From assembly GCF_003946725.1 (NCBI RefSeq), contig NZ_RHOY01000014.1, positions 1 to 64,000 on the forward strand: a stretch of DNA of 64,000 nt. Direction: 5' to 3'. The position numbers were made by a program, and so were the translations under genes. Below the pieces are notes generated by a model. That model had not been told where the DNA came from. It ran no database searches and saw only the letters and a program-made list of their open reading frames with translations. The stretch is from Agrilactobacillus yilanensis. Its GTDB lineage: Bacteria > Bacillota > Bacilli > Lactobacillales > Lactobacillaceae. Below, piece after piece: positions 18,550 to 25,887 of this stretch (position 1 is its first letter; each line of letters begins with the position of its first letter).

Positions 18550-19947
18550 ATGACAACATCCTCTAAACAAACCAATGGTAATCAAGACGTCACCGTTACT
18601 GTTGGCCAAAAGTTCCCTCTAACGATCAAACGCCTTGGCATCAACGGCGAAGGCATCGGTTACTTCAAACGTAAAATTGTATTTGTGCCCCAAGCCCTTC
18701 CTGGTGAAGTGATCACCGCCAAAGTTACCGAAGTCTCACCTAAGTTCATCCGTGCTAAATTACAACGTCTGCGGGAACCTTCTAAAGACCGTATCGAACC
18801 AAAAGATCATCTCTACGGTAAAATTGGTGGCTTAGATCTCGCTCATTTAAATTATAAAGCGCAACTCGCTTTTAAAACGGATGTTATCGTGCAATCCTTA
18901 GCTAAATTCAAACCTAAAGGCTACGAAGATTACGAAATTCGCCCAACCATTGCCGGTCGACCAACCCATTATCGCAATAAAGCCCAATTTCCGTTGCAAT
19001 TACGCGATGGTAAAGTCATTGCTGGCCTTTACAAAGAAGGCACCCATGATCTTGTTGATGTAGATACAATCAGCACACAAATGCCTCAAGTAGATAAAGT
19101 TATCTTTCAATTAAAGCACGTTTTAGATGATCAGCACGTTCCAATTTATGACGAGCGCAGCCAACAAGACGGCTTCCGTACCCTTGTTGTCCGGGCCTCA
19201 GATACCACCCGTGAAGTCCAAGCCACATTAATTGTTTCCAATAAAGCCCTCGCTGATAATCAACCTTTATTTGAAGCTATTAAAGCCAAAATTCCAGATA
19301 TTACCTCACTTTTTGTGAATATAAATGATGTTCAAACCTCTTTAATTTGGGGCAACGAATCAATTCACATCTATGGCTCTGAAACAATTGAAGAAAAAAT
19401 TGGCGATAAAGTTTTTAAACTCTCGCCCCAAGCTTTCTTCCAATTAAATCCTAAGCAAACTCAAAAAATGTACCGCCTTGCCCAAGCCGCCTTTGATTTT
19501 AAAGGTAACGAAACACTCGTTGACGCTTATTGCGGTGTGGGCACATTAGGCATCACCATGGCCGACCAAGTGCAAACCGTCAAAGGCATGGATATTGTGC
19601 CAGAAGGTATTGAAGATGCCAACATGAACGCCGCTGCTAACGGCTTGACCAACTGCCATTATGAAGTTGGCAAAGCTGAAGTCCTCTTAACCAAATGGTT
19701 CAAAGAAAAACAAAATATCGACGCCTTAATCGTTGATCCACCACGCACCGGCTTAGGCCCAGAACTAACCCAAGCCATCGTTAAAGCCAAACCAAAACAA
19801 TTCGTCTACATCTCTTGTAACCCATCCACCTTAGCCAAAGACCTCGTCACCCTAGCAAAAAGCTATCACATCGACTACATCCAATCCATCGACATGTTCC
19901 CACAAACACCACGATGTGAAGCCATTGTAAAACTAACCAGAGCGTGA
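18550..19947 (+). CDS. rlmD: 23S rRNA (uracil) methyltransferase, RlmD/RumA family (paralogue 1)
   Basis: SAM-dependent m5U methyltransferase of 23S rRNA. 465 residues: N-terminal TRAM domain (~18-80), central domain, C-terminal Rossmann domain with DAYCGVGTLGI (~325) and the catalytic Cys in VYISCNPSTLAKDL (~415). The [4Fe-4S] Cys set of E. coli RlmD is not visible, as in Bacillus RlmCD. RBS AAAGGAG. Its last codons ACC AGA GCG TGA (T-R-A-stop) coincide with the head of hairpin element 4. A second paralogue lies at 56810-58177. Confidence 0.92.
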   Translation: MTTSSKQTNGNQDVTVTVGQKFPLTIKRLGINGEGIGYFKRKIVFVPQALPGEVITAKVTEVSPKFIRAKLQRLREPSKDRIEPKDHLYGKIGGLDLAHLNYKAQLAFKTDVIVQSLAKFKPKGYEDYEIRPTIAGRPTHYRNKAQFPLQLRDGKVIAGLYKEGTHDLVDVDTISTQMPQVDKVIFQLKHVLDDQHVPIYDERSQQDGFRTLVVRASDTTREVQATLIVSNKALADNQPLFEAIKAKIPDITSLFVNINDVQTSLIWGNESIHIYGSETIEEKIGDKVFKLSPQAFFQLNPKQTQKMYRLAQAAFDFKGNETLVDAYCGVGTLGITMADQVQTVKGMDIVPEGIEDANMNAAANGLTNCHYEVGKAEVLLTKWFKEKQNIDALIVDPPRTGLGPELTQAIVKAKPKQFVYISCNPSTLAKDLVTLAKSYHIDYIQSIDMFPQTPRCEAIVKLTRA

Positions 19948-20054
19948 CCAAAGACGGGTTGATTTTGAGCATAGCCTAGGCTAACGCCGTGAGCGGGCTT
20001 CGCTTACAAGTTAGACGTAGCTAAGCGCAGAAATCAGTCTTTGGGAACGCGTTT
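19939..20054 (+). repeat. 3'-end hairpin element 4 (subtype B), overlaps rlmD stop
   Basis: The head AGAGCGTGA encodes Arg-Ala-stop of the upstream rlmD. Arms CCAAAGAC/GTCTTTGG, bulge GGG, then GATTT/AAATC, TAGC/GCTA, CTAAC/GTTAG and GTGAGCG/CGCTTAC. Loop motifs CCTAG (19975-19979) and CGTAG (20016-20020). First of three elements in this array. Confidence 0.9.
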
Positions 20055-20060
20055 CAAACC

Positions 20061-20177
20061 AGAGCGTGACAAGCTACGGTTTGACAATGCACATAACCTA
20101 GACTTACGACATAAGCCCGGTCTTGGCTTGTGAGTAAGACGTAGTTATGTAAATTATCAGTAGCTTGGAACGCGTTT
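20061..20177 (+). repeat. 3'-end hairpin element 5 (subtype C)
   Basis: Same head, tail, bulge (GGT) and loop motifs CCTAG (20097-20101) and CGTAG (20140-20144) as the others, but with different paired arms: CAAGCTAC/GTAGCTTG, ACATAAC/GTTATGT, CTTAC/GTAAG and ATAAGCC/GGCTTGT. Compared with subtype B nearly every helix has changed on both sides. Separated from element 4 by CAAACC. Confidence 0.9.
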
Positions 20178-20184
20178 TAAAGCC

Positions 20185-20299
20185 AGAGCGTGACCTAGAG
20201 CGAGAAAGCCTCGAGCACTAACCTAGAATCTTGCAGAGTGTCGTTAGACACACAAGAGATTCGTAGTTATACAAGAAGACAATGAGGCTAAGCGCGTTT
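20185..20299 (+). repeat. 3'-end hairpin element 6 (chimeric: 5' arm A, 3' arm A')
   Basis: The left arm is subtype A (CCTAGAGC, then GAGAAAGC) and the apical hairpin is A-like, with CCTAG (20222-20226) and CGTAG (20262-20266). The right arm GTTATACAAGAAGACAATGA, continuing GGCT, does not pair with the left arm. It does pair with the left arm of element 7, as described in the findings. Confidence 0.86.
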
Positions 20300-20331
20300 C
20301 AGAAGACAAGCACAAATAAAACAATCTTTCA

Positions 20332-20389
20332 TTAACACAAAAAGCCCGCTATAACTAGCATTCAATTGACTTTTTGTGCTAATTTTTTT
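20332..20389 (+). terminator. Terminator downstream of rlmD/hairpin array
   Basis: Stem TTAACACAAAAAGCC / GACTTTTTGTGCTAA (two mismatches) with a loop of about 26 nt, followed by TTTTTTT. Ends any transcript reading through the element array, before the promoter of the 3D-domain gene. Confidence 0.78.
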
Positions 20390-20551
20390 GATCTTGTTCT
20401 GAATCTAACATATGACATTTCTGTTAAGAATTATTTCAATCCTGTTACAACTTGCTAACGATTCGATTTATTTCAACTTTTTCAAAATTTATCTTGTATA
20501 GTGGGGAATGTAATTAATCGGAACAAGAGATTTTGGAGGATTTGAATTTTT

Positions 20552-21352
20552 ATGAAACTTAGAAACTTAGTTTTTTCTGCTTTAGCTTTGGGGACCATTT
20601 CAACTGCAACGATTACAACAACTGCAGATCAAACTTTCGCAGCAACTGCTTCAACAACAATGAGCTTAGACACGACAATGTATGCCGCAAGAGATACGGC
20701 TGTTTACACAGCACCTGCTGGCAATACAACGGGTCAAACTTTAACTTCTGGAACAGCGTGGCATGTTTCTTCAAAACAAATTGTACGCGGCACAACTTGG
20801 TATGAAGTTGGCGGCGACCAATGGGTTAAAGGTGCTGACTTAAGCACAAATCCAATTGCAACAGCCTTAGACACAACAATGTATGTTGTTGGTACTTATG
20901 GCGCTGCTGTTTTTAACTCACCTTATGCAGATCGTCAACAAACTGGCCAAACTTTGGAAAAAGACTCTGGCTGGCACGTTTCTGGTCAAGTTACAGTTAA
21001 TGGCGAAACTTGGTACGAAGTTGGCGGCGGCCAATGGGTATGGGGACCTGACATGAGCGCCGATCAACCAATTACACAAACACCAGGTATCGCTATGACA
21101 GCAACAGCTTACGATCCTCGAGTCTTAGGCAACTACACATTTGGTTACGACACTGTCGCTGCCAATTTAAGTGTTTTCCCTAGAGGTACAAAATTAAACA
21201 TTACCTTTGCTAACGGCACAAGCAAAGATTACGTTGTTCGTGATACAGGTACTTTTGCCTACGCTAATCCGAACCAATTGGATATTGCAATGCCAAATAG
21301 CCAAGCTTTACAATTCGGCCGGCAAAGCATTACGGTTCGCGTAATTTCTTAA
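20552..21352 (+). CDS. Secreted 3D-domain cell-wall protein
   Basis: 266 residues. A Sec signal peptide (residues ~1-31, cleavage near TFAA-TAS) is followed by two related SH3-like repeats (~38-100 and ~105-170; each has LDTTMY...GQTL...WHVS...TWYEVGG-QWV). A C-terminal 3D domain (~180-266) carries conserved acidic residues in TAYDPR, VVRDTG and LDIAMP. The fold is shared with lytic transglycosylase-type wall enzymes such as YocH and the Rpf-associated proteins, so a peptidoglycan role is likely. RBS GGAGGA. Bounded by terminators on both sides. Confidence 0.88.
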   Translation: MKLRNLVFSALALGTISTATITTTADQTFAATASTTMSLDTTMYAARDTAVYTAPAGNTTGQTLTSGTAWHVSSKQIVRGTTWYEVGGDQWVKGADLSTNPIATALDTTMYVVGTYGAAVFNSPYADRQQTGQTLEKDSGWHVSGQVTVNGETWYEVGGGQWVWGPDMSADQPITQTPGIAMTATAYDPRVLGNYTFGYDTVAANLSVFPRGTKLNITFANGTSKDYVVRDTGTFAYANPNQLDIAMPNSQALQFGRQSITVRVIS

Positions 21353-21358
21353 AAATCA

Positions 21359-21407
21359 AAAAAAATAAAGTGTTTTGGCTAATTTGTCAAAACACTTTAT
21401 TTTTTTG
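21359..21407. terminator. Bidirectional terminator, 3D gene and methyltransferase
   Basis: Perfect stem AAATAAAGTGTTTTG / CAAAACACTTTATTT with a 9-nt loop and A/T runs on both flanks, located between convergent genes. Confidence 0.95.
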
Positions 21408-21417
21408 ATTTACAGGA

Positions 21418-22164
21418 TTACTTTTTTTGAGCTACCACTTGCAGGCGCCAATAATCCGCCACCCAACTTGTACCATCCCATAATTTCGGCATCAATTTAT
21501 CACAAGTTTTTTGAATAATTTCAGTTTGTTGTGCTTCAGGCAATTGAACTAAATCCGCCTCAAAAAATTGAGCCAACCAACTTGGTAATCCATGGTAACC
21601 ATTTTCTAAAGGGGTCGGTCGATAATAATGATTTAATTTTTTAATTAAAAACCCTTGTTGGATTAATAACTTCTGATAAGTTCTTGGATCTGGAAAATAA
21701 AAATGTAATTTGCTTTTGATAGCGTAAGTTTTTAACACCGATACAAAGGCCTGATAAATCTGATCAATATTATAGGCACCGCCAAATTCAGCCACTAATA
21801 AGCCTTGTTGTTTTAACAATTGGTGCACTTTGGCCAATAACTGACCTTGTTGCCGCCTGGAAATCCAATGGAACACCGCATTTGAGAAAACAACATCATA
21901 GCGATGGGCATCATGATATTGCAAAATATCGCCAACCGTAATATCCAAATTAGGGAATTGGCTTTTGGCTACACGCACCATGGCTGCAGACTGATCAATG
22001 CCTCTAACAAATGTCGCTTTACGACAAAGCTGCTTTGTTAATACGCCGGTTCCGCAGCCCACATCTAAAATGGCATCACATTCCGGTACATCTTCTAATA
22101 AAGCGGTACCATATTTGGCTACAAACTGCTGATTTTTTCTATATCCCTCTGCATCCCAATGCAA
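21418..22164 (-). CDS. Class I SAM-dependent methyltransferase (Tam-like)
   Basis: 248 residues. SAM-binding motif I ILDVGCGTGVLT (~32-43), motif II GIDQSAAMVRVA (~55-66) and post-motif DVVFSNAVFHWI (~90-101). The layout resembles trans-aconitate methyltransferase-like proteins, but substrate is not predictable. TTG start, AGGGGA upstream; the next Met lies inside motif II. It lies 120 nt downstream of the end of the large structured RNA on the same strand. Confidence 0.85.
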   Translation of the reverse strand: MHWDAEGYRKNQQFVAKYGTALLEDVPECDAILDVGCGTGVLTKQLCRKATFVRGIDQSAAMVRVAKSQFPNLDITVGDILQYHDAHRYDVVFSNAVFHWISRRQQGQLLAKVHQLLKQQGLLVAEFGGAYNIDQIYQAFVSVLKTYAIKSKLHFYFPDPRTYQKLLIQQGFLIKKLNHYYRPTPLENGYHGLPSWLAQFFEADLVQLPEAQQTEIIQKTCDKLMPKLWDGTSWVADYWRLQVVAQKK

Positions 22165-22285
22165 CTTTAAGTCCCCTATCCAAAACGCTGGGTAATCTTA
22201 CCAACGGCGTTAGTCTAATCTCATCATATTTTAATTTTATGCTTTTATATCAAAAAGTCAATTTGTTAAAACCCTAATTTTTGAC

Positions 22286-22326
22286 AAACTAAAAGACCAT
22301 CTTGTCGGCGTCCGGCACGATGGTCT
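22286..22326 (-). terminator. Terminator of the large structured RNA
   Basis: Minus-strand stem AGACCATC/GATGGTCT (22326-22319 with 22301-22294) extended by TG/CA and CGG/CCG pairs with mismatches, followed by TTTTAGTTT. It separates the RNA from the methyltransferase gene. Confidence 0.8.
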
Positions 22327-23116
22327 CTTAGAAATCTGCGGAATTAGGATAAGTCATATCCTGATTAATTTGGAAAACTTGAATAACTTTCCACCTCTAA
22401 AATTCTATTCAATTTTTACGATTCATTTGGTGACATATCTGCTATTTTTTATGACTGTCTGCTATAACATGCTAAGATTAATGTTCACCAGCAAGATATT
22501 TTCAGTACACCAAATATTCGCTTGATTCGGAAATATGTCTCGTTATCAGACATACACCTCCACATTGGATTTTTTTGGACAAACAAGCTTATGGTATCAA
22601 TATAAACTATGCTTGGCGCGATCGCTGTACTTGAGTCGATTCAGTCACAAACGCTTACAGAATGTCTGATGGCTAATCGTTCAAGCCAACTTGGGTTTAA
22701 TTCTATTGAAGAAACCCTCAAATCATTTTTATACAGGTTCATCTTTAAATCTAAATGCCTAATACATTTAATTCTTGATGCTGTAGTTAAATGTCTGATT
22801 TTTTGGTTCTTGGTTCTTATTACCATGAATCCTGGTTCATAAATCATGGAACATAACGCTTAGAACTTCATGCATAAAATACGGTACATATTACATGGTT
22901 CATGATTCTTATTACTTGAATCTTGGTTCTTATTACTTAATGCTTGATCATAGATGGTACTTACAATATCGATATTGTCTGGTTCTGCTAGCTTCTGGGA
23001 TGAATCTCTTCAACCAGCTTCTAGTCCTTGCTTAATTGCTGAAGCAACCCAATTCAATTTCACGCGTTACATCTTACCTTGAATTGCTTTTAGGATAGTT
23101 TCCTTATCCTTCCGCA
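22286..23116 (-). ncRNA. Candidate large structured non-coding RNA (~830 nt)
   Basis: A gene-free stretch with its own promoter (23122-23150) and terminator (22286-22326). The RNA ends can pair: UGCGGAA (23116-23110) with UUCCGCA (22343-22337), about 760 nt apart. Each is flanked on the inside by a hairpin AGGAUA...UAUCCU (23110-23092 and 22362-22346). Internal helices include AUUUGGUG/CACCAAAU (22515-22508 with 22432-22425) continued by AUAUCU/AGAUAU, hairpins AUGUCU/AGACAU (22553-22535), GGGUUU/AAACCC (22717-22693), ACAAUA-UCGA-UAUUGU (22978-22963) and CUGGUU/AACCAG. UAAUAAGAACCA-like units recur three times near 22810-22945. Open frames inside are short and lack good starts. Size and organisation recall GOLLD or ROOL RNAs of Lactobacillales; assignment to either is not possible by eye. 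Confidence 0.68.
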
Positions 23117-23121
23117 CTTAT

Positions 23122-23150
23122 AATATAACACATGGTGTAACCGTTTACAA
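23122..23150 (-). promoter_or_regulatory. Promoter of the large structured RNA
   Basis: Minus strand: TTGTAA (23145-23150), 17-bp spacer, TATATT (23122-23127) with an upstream TGT giving an extended -10. Predicted start at about 23115-23117, directly at the 5' strand of the end-closing helix. Confidence 0.72.
23136..23149 (-). promoter_or_regulatory. CcpA cre site overlapping the RNA promoter
   Basis: TGTAAACGGTTACA on the minus strand fits the cre consensus TGWAANCGNTNWCA at every position. It overlaps the -35 and upstream spacer, so CcpA with P-Ser-HPr would be expected to repress this promoter during growth on preferred sugars. A second role for the downstream part of the mvaS terminator is unlikely, as that ends upstream. 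Confidence 0.82.
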
Positions 23151-23162
23151 CACTTTTGGGAC

Positions 23163-23207
23163 AAAAAAATTGTCTGATTAAAAATATTTTTTTAAGGTCA
23201 GACAATT
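23163..23207 (-). terminator. Terminator of thl-mvaA-mvaS
   Basis: Minus-strand stem ATTGTCTGA / TCAGACAAT, extendable through the A- and T-rich interior, followed by TTTTTTTG. It lies about 95 bp after the mvaS stop. Confidence 0.9.
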
Positions 23208-23299
23208 CGATTAGATCAACCTTCAGGTGTTAACTGAAAGTTATTTATAGGACCATAATATTAAATTGGTCTACGTTTGATTTATTAGTCAAAAAATTG

Positions 23300-24469
23300 T
23301 TATTTTATCTCTTTATATTGACGTTTTTTATCCACAACGCCCGCGAAATAAAATTGCGCTGATGGATCTTGATTCTCTAACACCTGTCCTGGTGCAATTG
23401 GTTCTAATTGTGCTTTAAACTGTGCTTCATAATCTGCAATTGTTAATTTTTGCCGTTTTTCAAATAATTCTAAATAATAAATAGGATCTAAATATTTAGT
23501 GTAGTTCGGTTGTAGTTTTCCAGAGAAAAATTCCGCTACAGCCCCGGAGCCATAGCTATACAGACCAATTCTCATCCCTGGTTTTAAAACACGGTCATTG
23601 TTGAGTAAAGACAGTAAGGCCAAATACAATGATCCCGTATAAATATTACCAACTTGCCGACTATATAAGGTTTCTTGCTGATAATGTTGCTGCAATTCTG
23701 TTTGTTTCTCATCAGAAGCCATTGGCAGAACTTGTTTCAACGCTTTTAGCCCCATTTTTGTATAAGGTAAATGATACGTGATCGCTGCGTAATCTTCCAA
23801 AGTTAAGCCCGTTTTAGCTTGGTAATCTTTAAAAACTTTTTCAAAAAATTCAATATAAGCAGTTGTTGAATATTTGCCATCCACTTCTGCCGTCAGCTGA
23901 TCCAATGGCCGCCAGAAATCATCAATATCTTCACTGTAGTAGCTGCTTGGTAGATCTAAGGCTAAAATATGCGGCTCAGCACTCAACAGCAAAGCCACAG
24001 CACCTGCACCTTGGGTGACTTCTCCAGAGGTTTCTAAGCCATAGCGGGCAATGTCTGAGCCAATGACCAGCGCCTTAGCTTTTGGATTTTGTAATAAATG
24101 CAACTTGGCATACTGTAGTCCAGCGGTTGCCCCATAACAAGCTTCTTTGATTTCTAAAACACGAGCGGTATTAGGTAGTTTTAATAGCCGATGAATTATT
24201 AAGGCGCCTGCTTTAGAATTATCCACACCAGATTCTGTCCCTAAAATCACTAGATCAATAGCGGCTTTGTCTTCTGGTGTCAAAATTTTAGCAGCGGCAT
24301 TAGCGCCCATTGAAACAACATCTTGGCTTAAAGGGGCTACTGCCATTTTGTCCTGGCCAATGCCGATCGTAAACTTGGCAGGGTCAATCCGGCGTTTTAA
24401 AGCGAGTTCTACTAAATCTACATACTGATTTGGGGTATAAAAACCAATTTTATCAATTCCGATGGTCAT
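23300..24469 (-). CDS. mvaS: Hydroxymethylglutaryl-CoA synthase
   Basis: Condenses acetyl-CoA with acetoacetyl-CoA to HMG-CoA in the mevalonate pathway to isoprenoids. About 389 residues from the ATG at 24469, the family length. The catalytic Cys lies in EIKEACYGATAGL (~100-112); YGSGAVAEFFSG is near the C-terminus. The start overlaps the mvaA 3' end by 17 nt with a weak AAGAG RBS inside mvaA, implying coupling; the longer TTG frame from 24502 is less likely. Followed by a strong terminator. Confidence 0.95.
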   Translation of the reverse strand: MTIGIDKIGFYTPNQYVDLVELALKRRIDPAKFTIGIGQDKMAVAPLSQDVVSMGANAAAKILTPEDKAAIDLVILGTESGVDNSKAGALIIHRLLKLPNTARVLEIKEACYGATAGLQYAKLHLLQNPKAKALVIGSDIARYGLETSGEVTQGAGAVALLLSAEPHILALDLPSSYYSEDIDDFWRPLDQLTAEVDGKYSTTAYIEFFEKVFKDYQAKTGLTLEDYAAITYHLPYTKMGLKALKQVLPMASDEKQTELQQHYQQETLYSRQVGNIYTGSLYLALLSLLNNDRVLKPGMRIGLYSYGSGAVAEFFSGKLQPNYTKYLDPIYYLELFEKRQKLTIADYEAQFKAQLEPIAPGQVLENQDPSAQFYFAGVVDKKRQYKEIK

Positions 24470-25733
24470 GGGTTGCACTCTTTTCTGTTTTAGATTTTTC
24501 AACTAATAATTGTCTCGCAATGGCTAAATTTACAATTGGCTGCTGACTCAATGCATTTTGTAACCAGTCAATTTCTGATCCAGTCGCACCTGCTTGAATC
24601 GCTAACGCTTTGTATTGCAGATGCATGTGGCCTTTTTGAATGCCTTCGGTGACTAAAGCCCGTAAAGCGGCTAAATTCGAAGCTAAACCGATCGTTGCGA
24701 TTTGCGCCTGCATTATTAAAGGATCAGTGGCCTGTCCTAATTGTTGATTGGCTTTAGCTAGGGGGACAATGCCAATGGAGCCGCCCACTGCACCAATAGG
24801 CAACGGTAAAGTGAGCTGGCCAATTAAGTCTGTATCCACAAGTCGCCATTGACTTAACGGCTGATATTGCCCGGATTGGGCCGCATAGCTATGGATGCCC
24901 GCACTAATTGCCCGGGTATCATTGCCATAGCCTTGTACCACACCGATAGCGCCATTCATGATGCCCTTATTATGGGTCACGGCCCGGTTAATATCTAATT
25001 GAGCAAATTCGGTGGCTGCAACGATTCTTTGAGCGACTGTTTGCCCAGATAAGTGCCCCCGGGTTAAAGCAGTAACTGGCAGTTTTAACGTGACTGTTGT
25101 CAAATCTTCTAAGGCATGGTTGGACAAAATGGCTAGTAATGGTGGTTGCTGCAGCCACTGGCTTGCCGCCTGGGCTACTGCTTCACAAATACTATTGACC
25201 ATATTTGCGCCCATTGCGGCTTTTGTATCTACTAATAGTTCCAATTTTAAGAAATCTTGACCGACAATGGTCACTTTTTGTTGCCGTAAACCGCCCCCAC
25301 GCTTAAGGATAGAGGGGTAGGCCGAAGCCGCTATTGCTTGAATTTCATCTGCTTTAGTTTTTAACAGCTGGGCTTTTGTTTCAATGTCACTGACGTGGTC
25401 AAATACAATTTGGCCGATTAAACCGCCGCGTTTGGCAGTCACTTGAAAGCCACCCCATTGACGCACTAATTTGGCACTGTTATTCGCTGCAGCAATAACG
25501 GAGGGCTCTTCGGTAACCAGGGGGATCTGATAGCATGTGCCGTTAATTAAAACGTCTTGTACAACGCCTTCTGGCAACGCATATTGGGTTATTTGATTTT
25601 CTACCATGTTTGCCGCAATTTCAGCAGGAATTGGCTGGTTTTTCAGCATTAATTCGTAGCTTTGGGTGTCTAGATCCCCGCTTGCTTTTAAGGCGTCTAA
25701 GCGTTGTTCTCGGCTCAATTGATAAAATTTCAC
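24453..25733 (-). CDS. mvaA: Hydroxymethylglutaryl-CoA reductase, class II
   Basis: Makes mevalonate from HMG-CoA. 426 residues. Motifs: ANMVNSICEA (~162), the catalytic Asp in GYGNDTRAISAG (~270-281), and LPIGAVGGSIG (~305). GTG start with AGAGGA 9 nt upstream. Only about 40 bp separates it from hairpin element 7, which itself abuts the thl stop, so thl-mvaA-mvaS is probably one transcript carrying an element between the first two genes. Confidence 0.95.
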   Translation of the reverse strand: MKFYQLSREQRLDALKASGDLDTQSYELMLKNQPIPAEIAANMVENQITQYALPEGVVQDVLINGTCYQIPLVTEEPSVIAAANNSAKLVRQWGGFQVTAKRGGLIGQIVFDHVSDIETKAQLLKTKADEIQAIAASAYPSILKRGGGLRQQKVTIVGQDFLKLELLVDTKAAMGANMVNSICEAVAQAASQWLQQPPLLAILSNHALEDLTTVTLKLPVTALTRGHLSGQTVAQRIVAATEFAQLDINRAVTHNKGIMNGAIGVVQGYGNDTRAISAGIHSYAAQSGQYQPLSQWRLVDTDLIGQLTLPLPIGAVGGSIGIVPLAKANQQLGQATDPLIMQAQIATIGLASNLAALRALVTEGIQKGHMHLQYKALAIQAGATGSEIDWLQNALSQQPIVNLAIARQLLVEKSKTEKSATHDHRN

Positions 25734-25773
25734 AGGGTGCCATCCTCTCTTGATGTTTTTTAGTTGGGGGTTG

Positions 25774-25887
25774 AAACGCGCTTACTAGAGCAAAGCTCTC
25801 ACCTAACTACAAATCTCTTGTGTGTCTGGCGACACCCTGCAAGATTCTAGGTTATACGCGAAGGCAACCCTTGAGGCTTCATGCTCT
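25774..25887 (-). repeat. 3'-end hairpin element 7 (chimeric: 5' arm A', 3' arm A), overlaps thl stop
   Basis: Read on the minus strand the head AGAGCATGA supplies Arg-Ala-stop of thl. The left arm AAGCCTCAAGGGTTGCCTTC is unlike subtype A. The apical hairpin and the right arm (GAGAGCTTTGCTCTAG) are subtype A. Loop motif CCTAG (25851-25847) is kept; the partner is TGTAG (25811-25807) instead of CGTAG. The arms do not match each other but match the opposite arms of element 6. Confidence 0.86.

Noticed and set aside
22641-22847. Open frames of 68-77 codons on both strands inside the structured-RNA region
   Set aside because: No RBS, unusual composition, and overlap with clear RNA helices.
22990-23062. 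17-codon frame starting GTGAAATTGAATTGG inside the RNA
   Set aside because: Too short to support, weak RBS spacing, and its bases form part of predicted helices; left as a possibility only.
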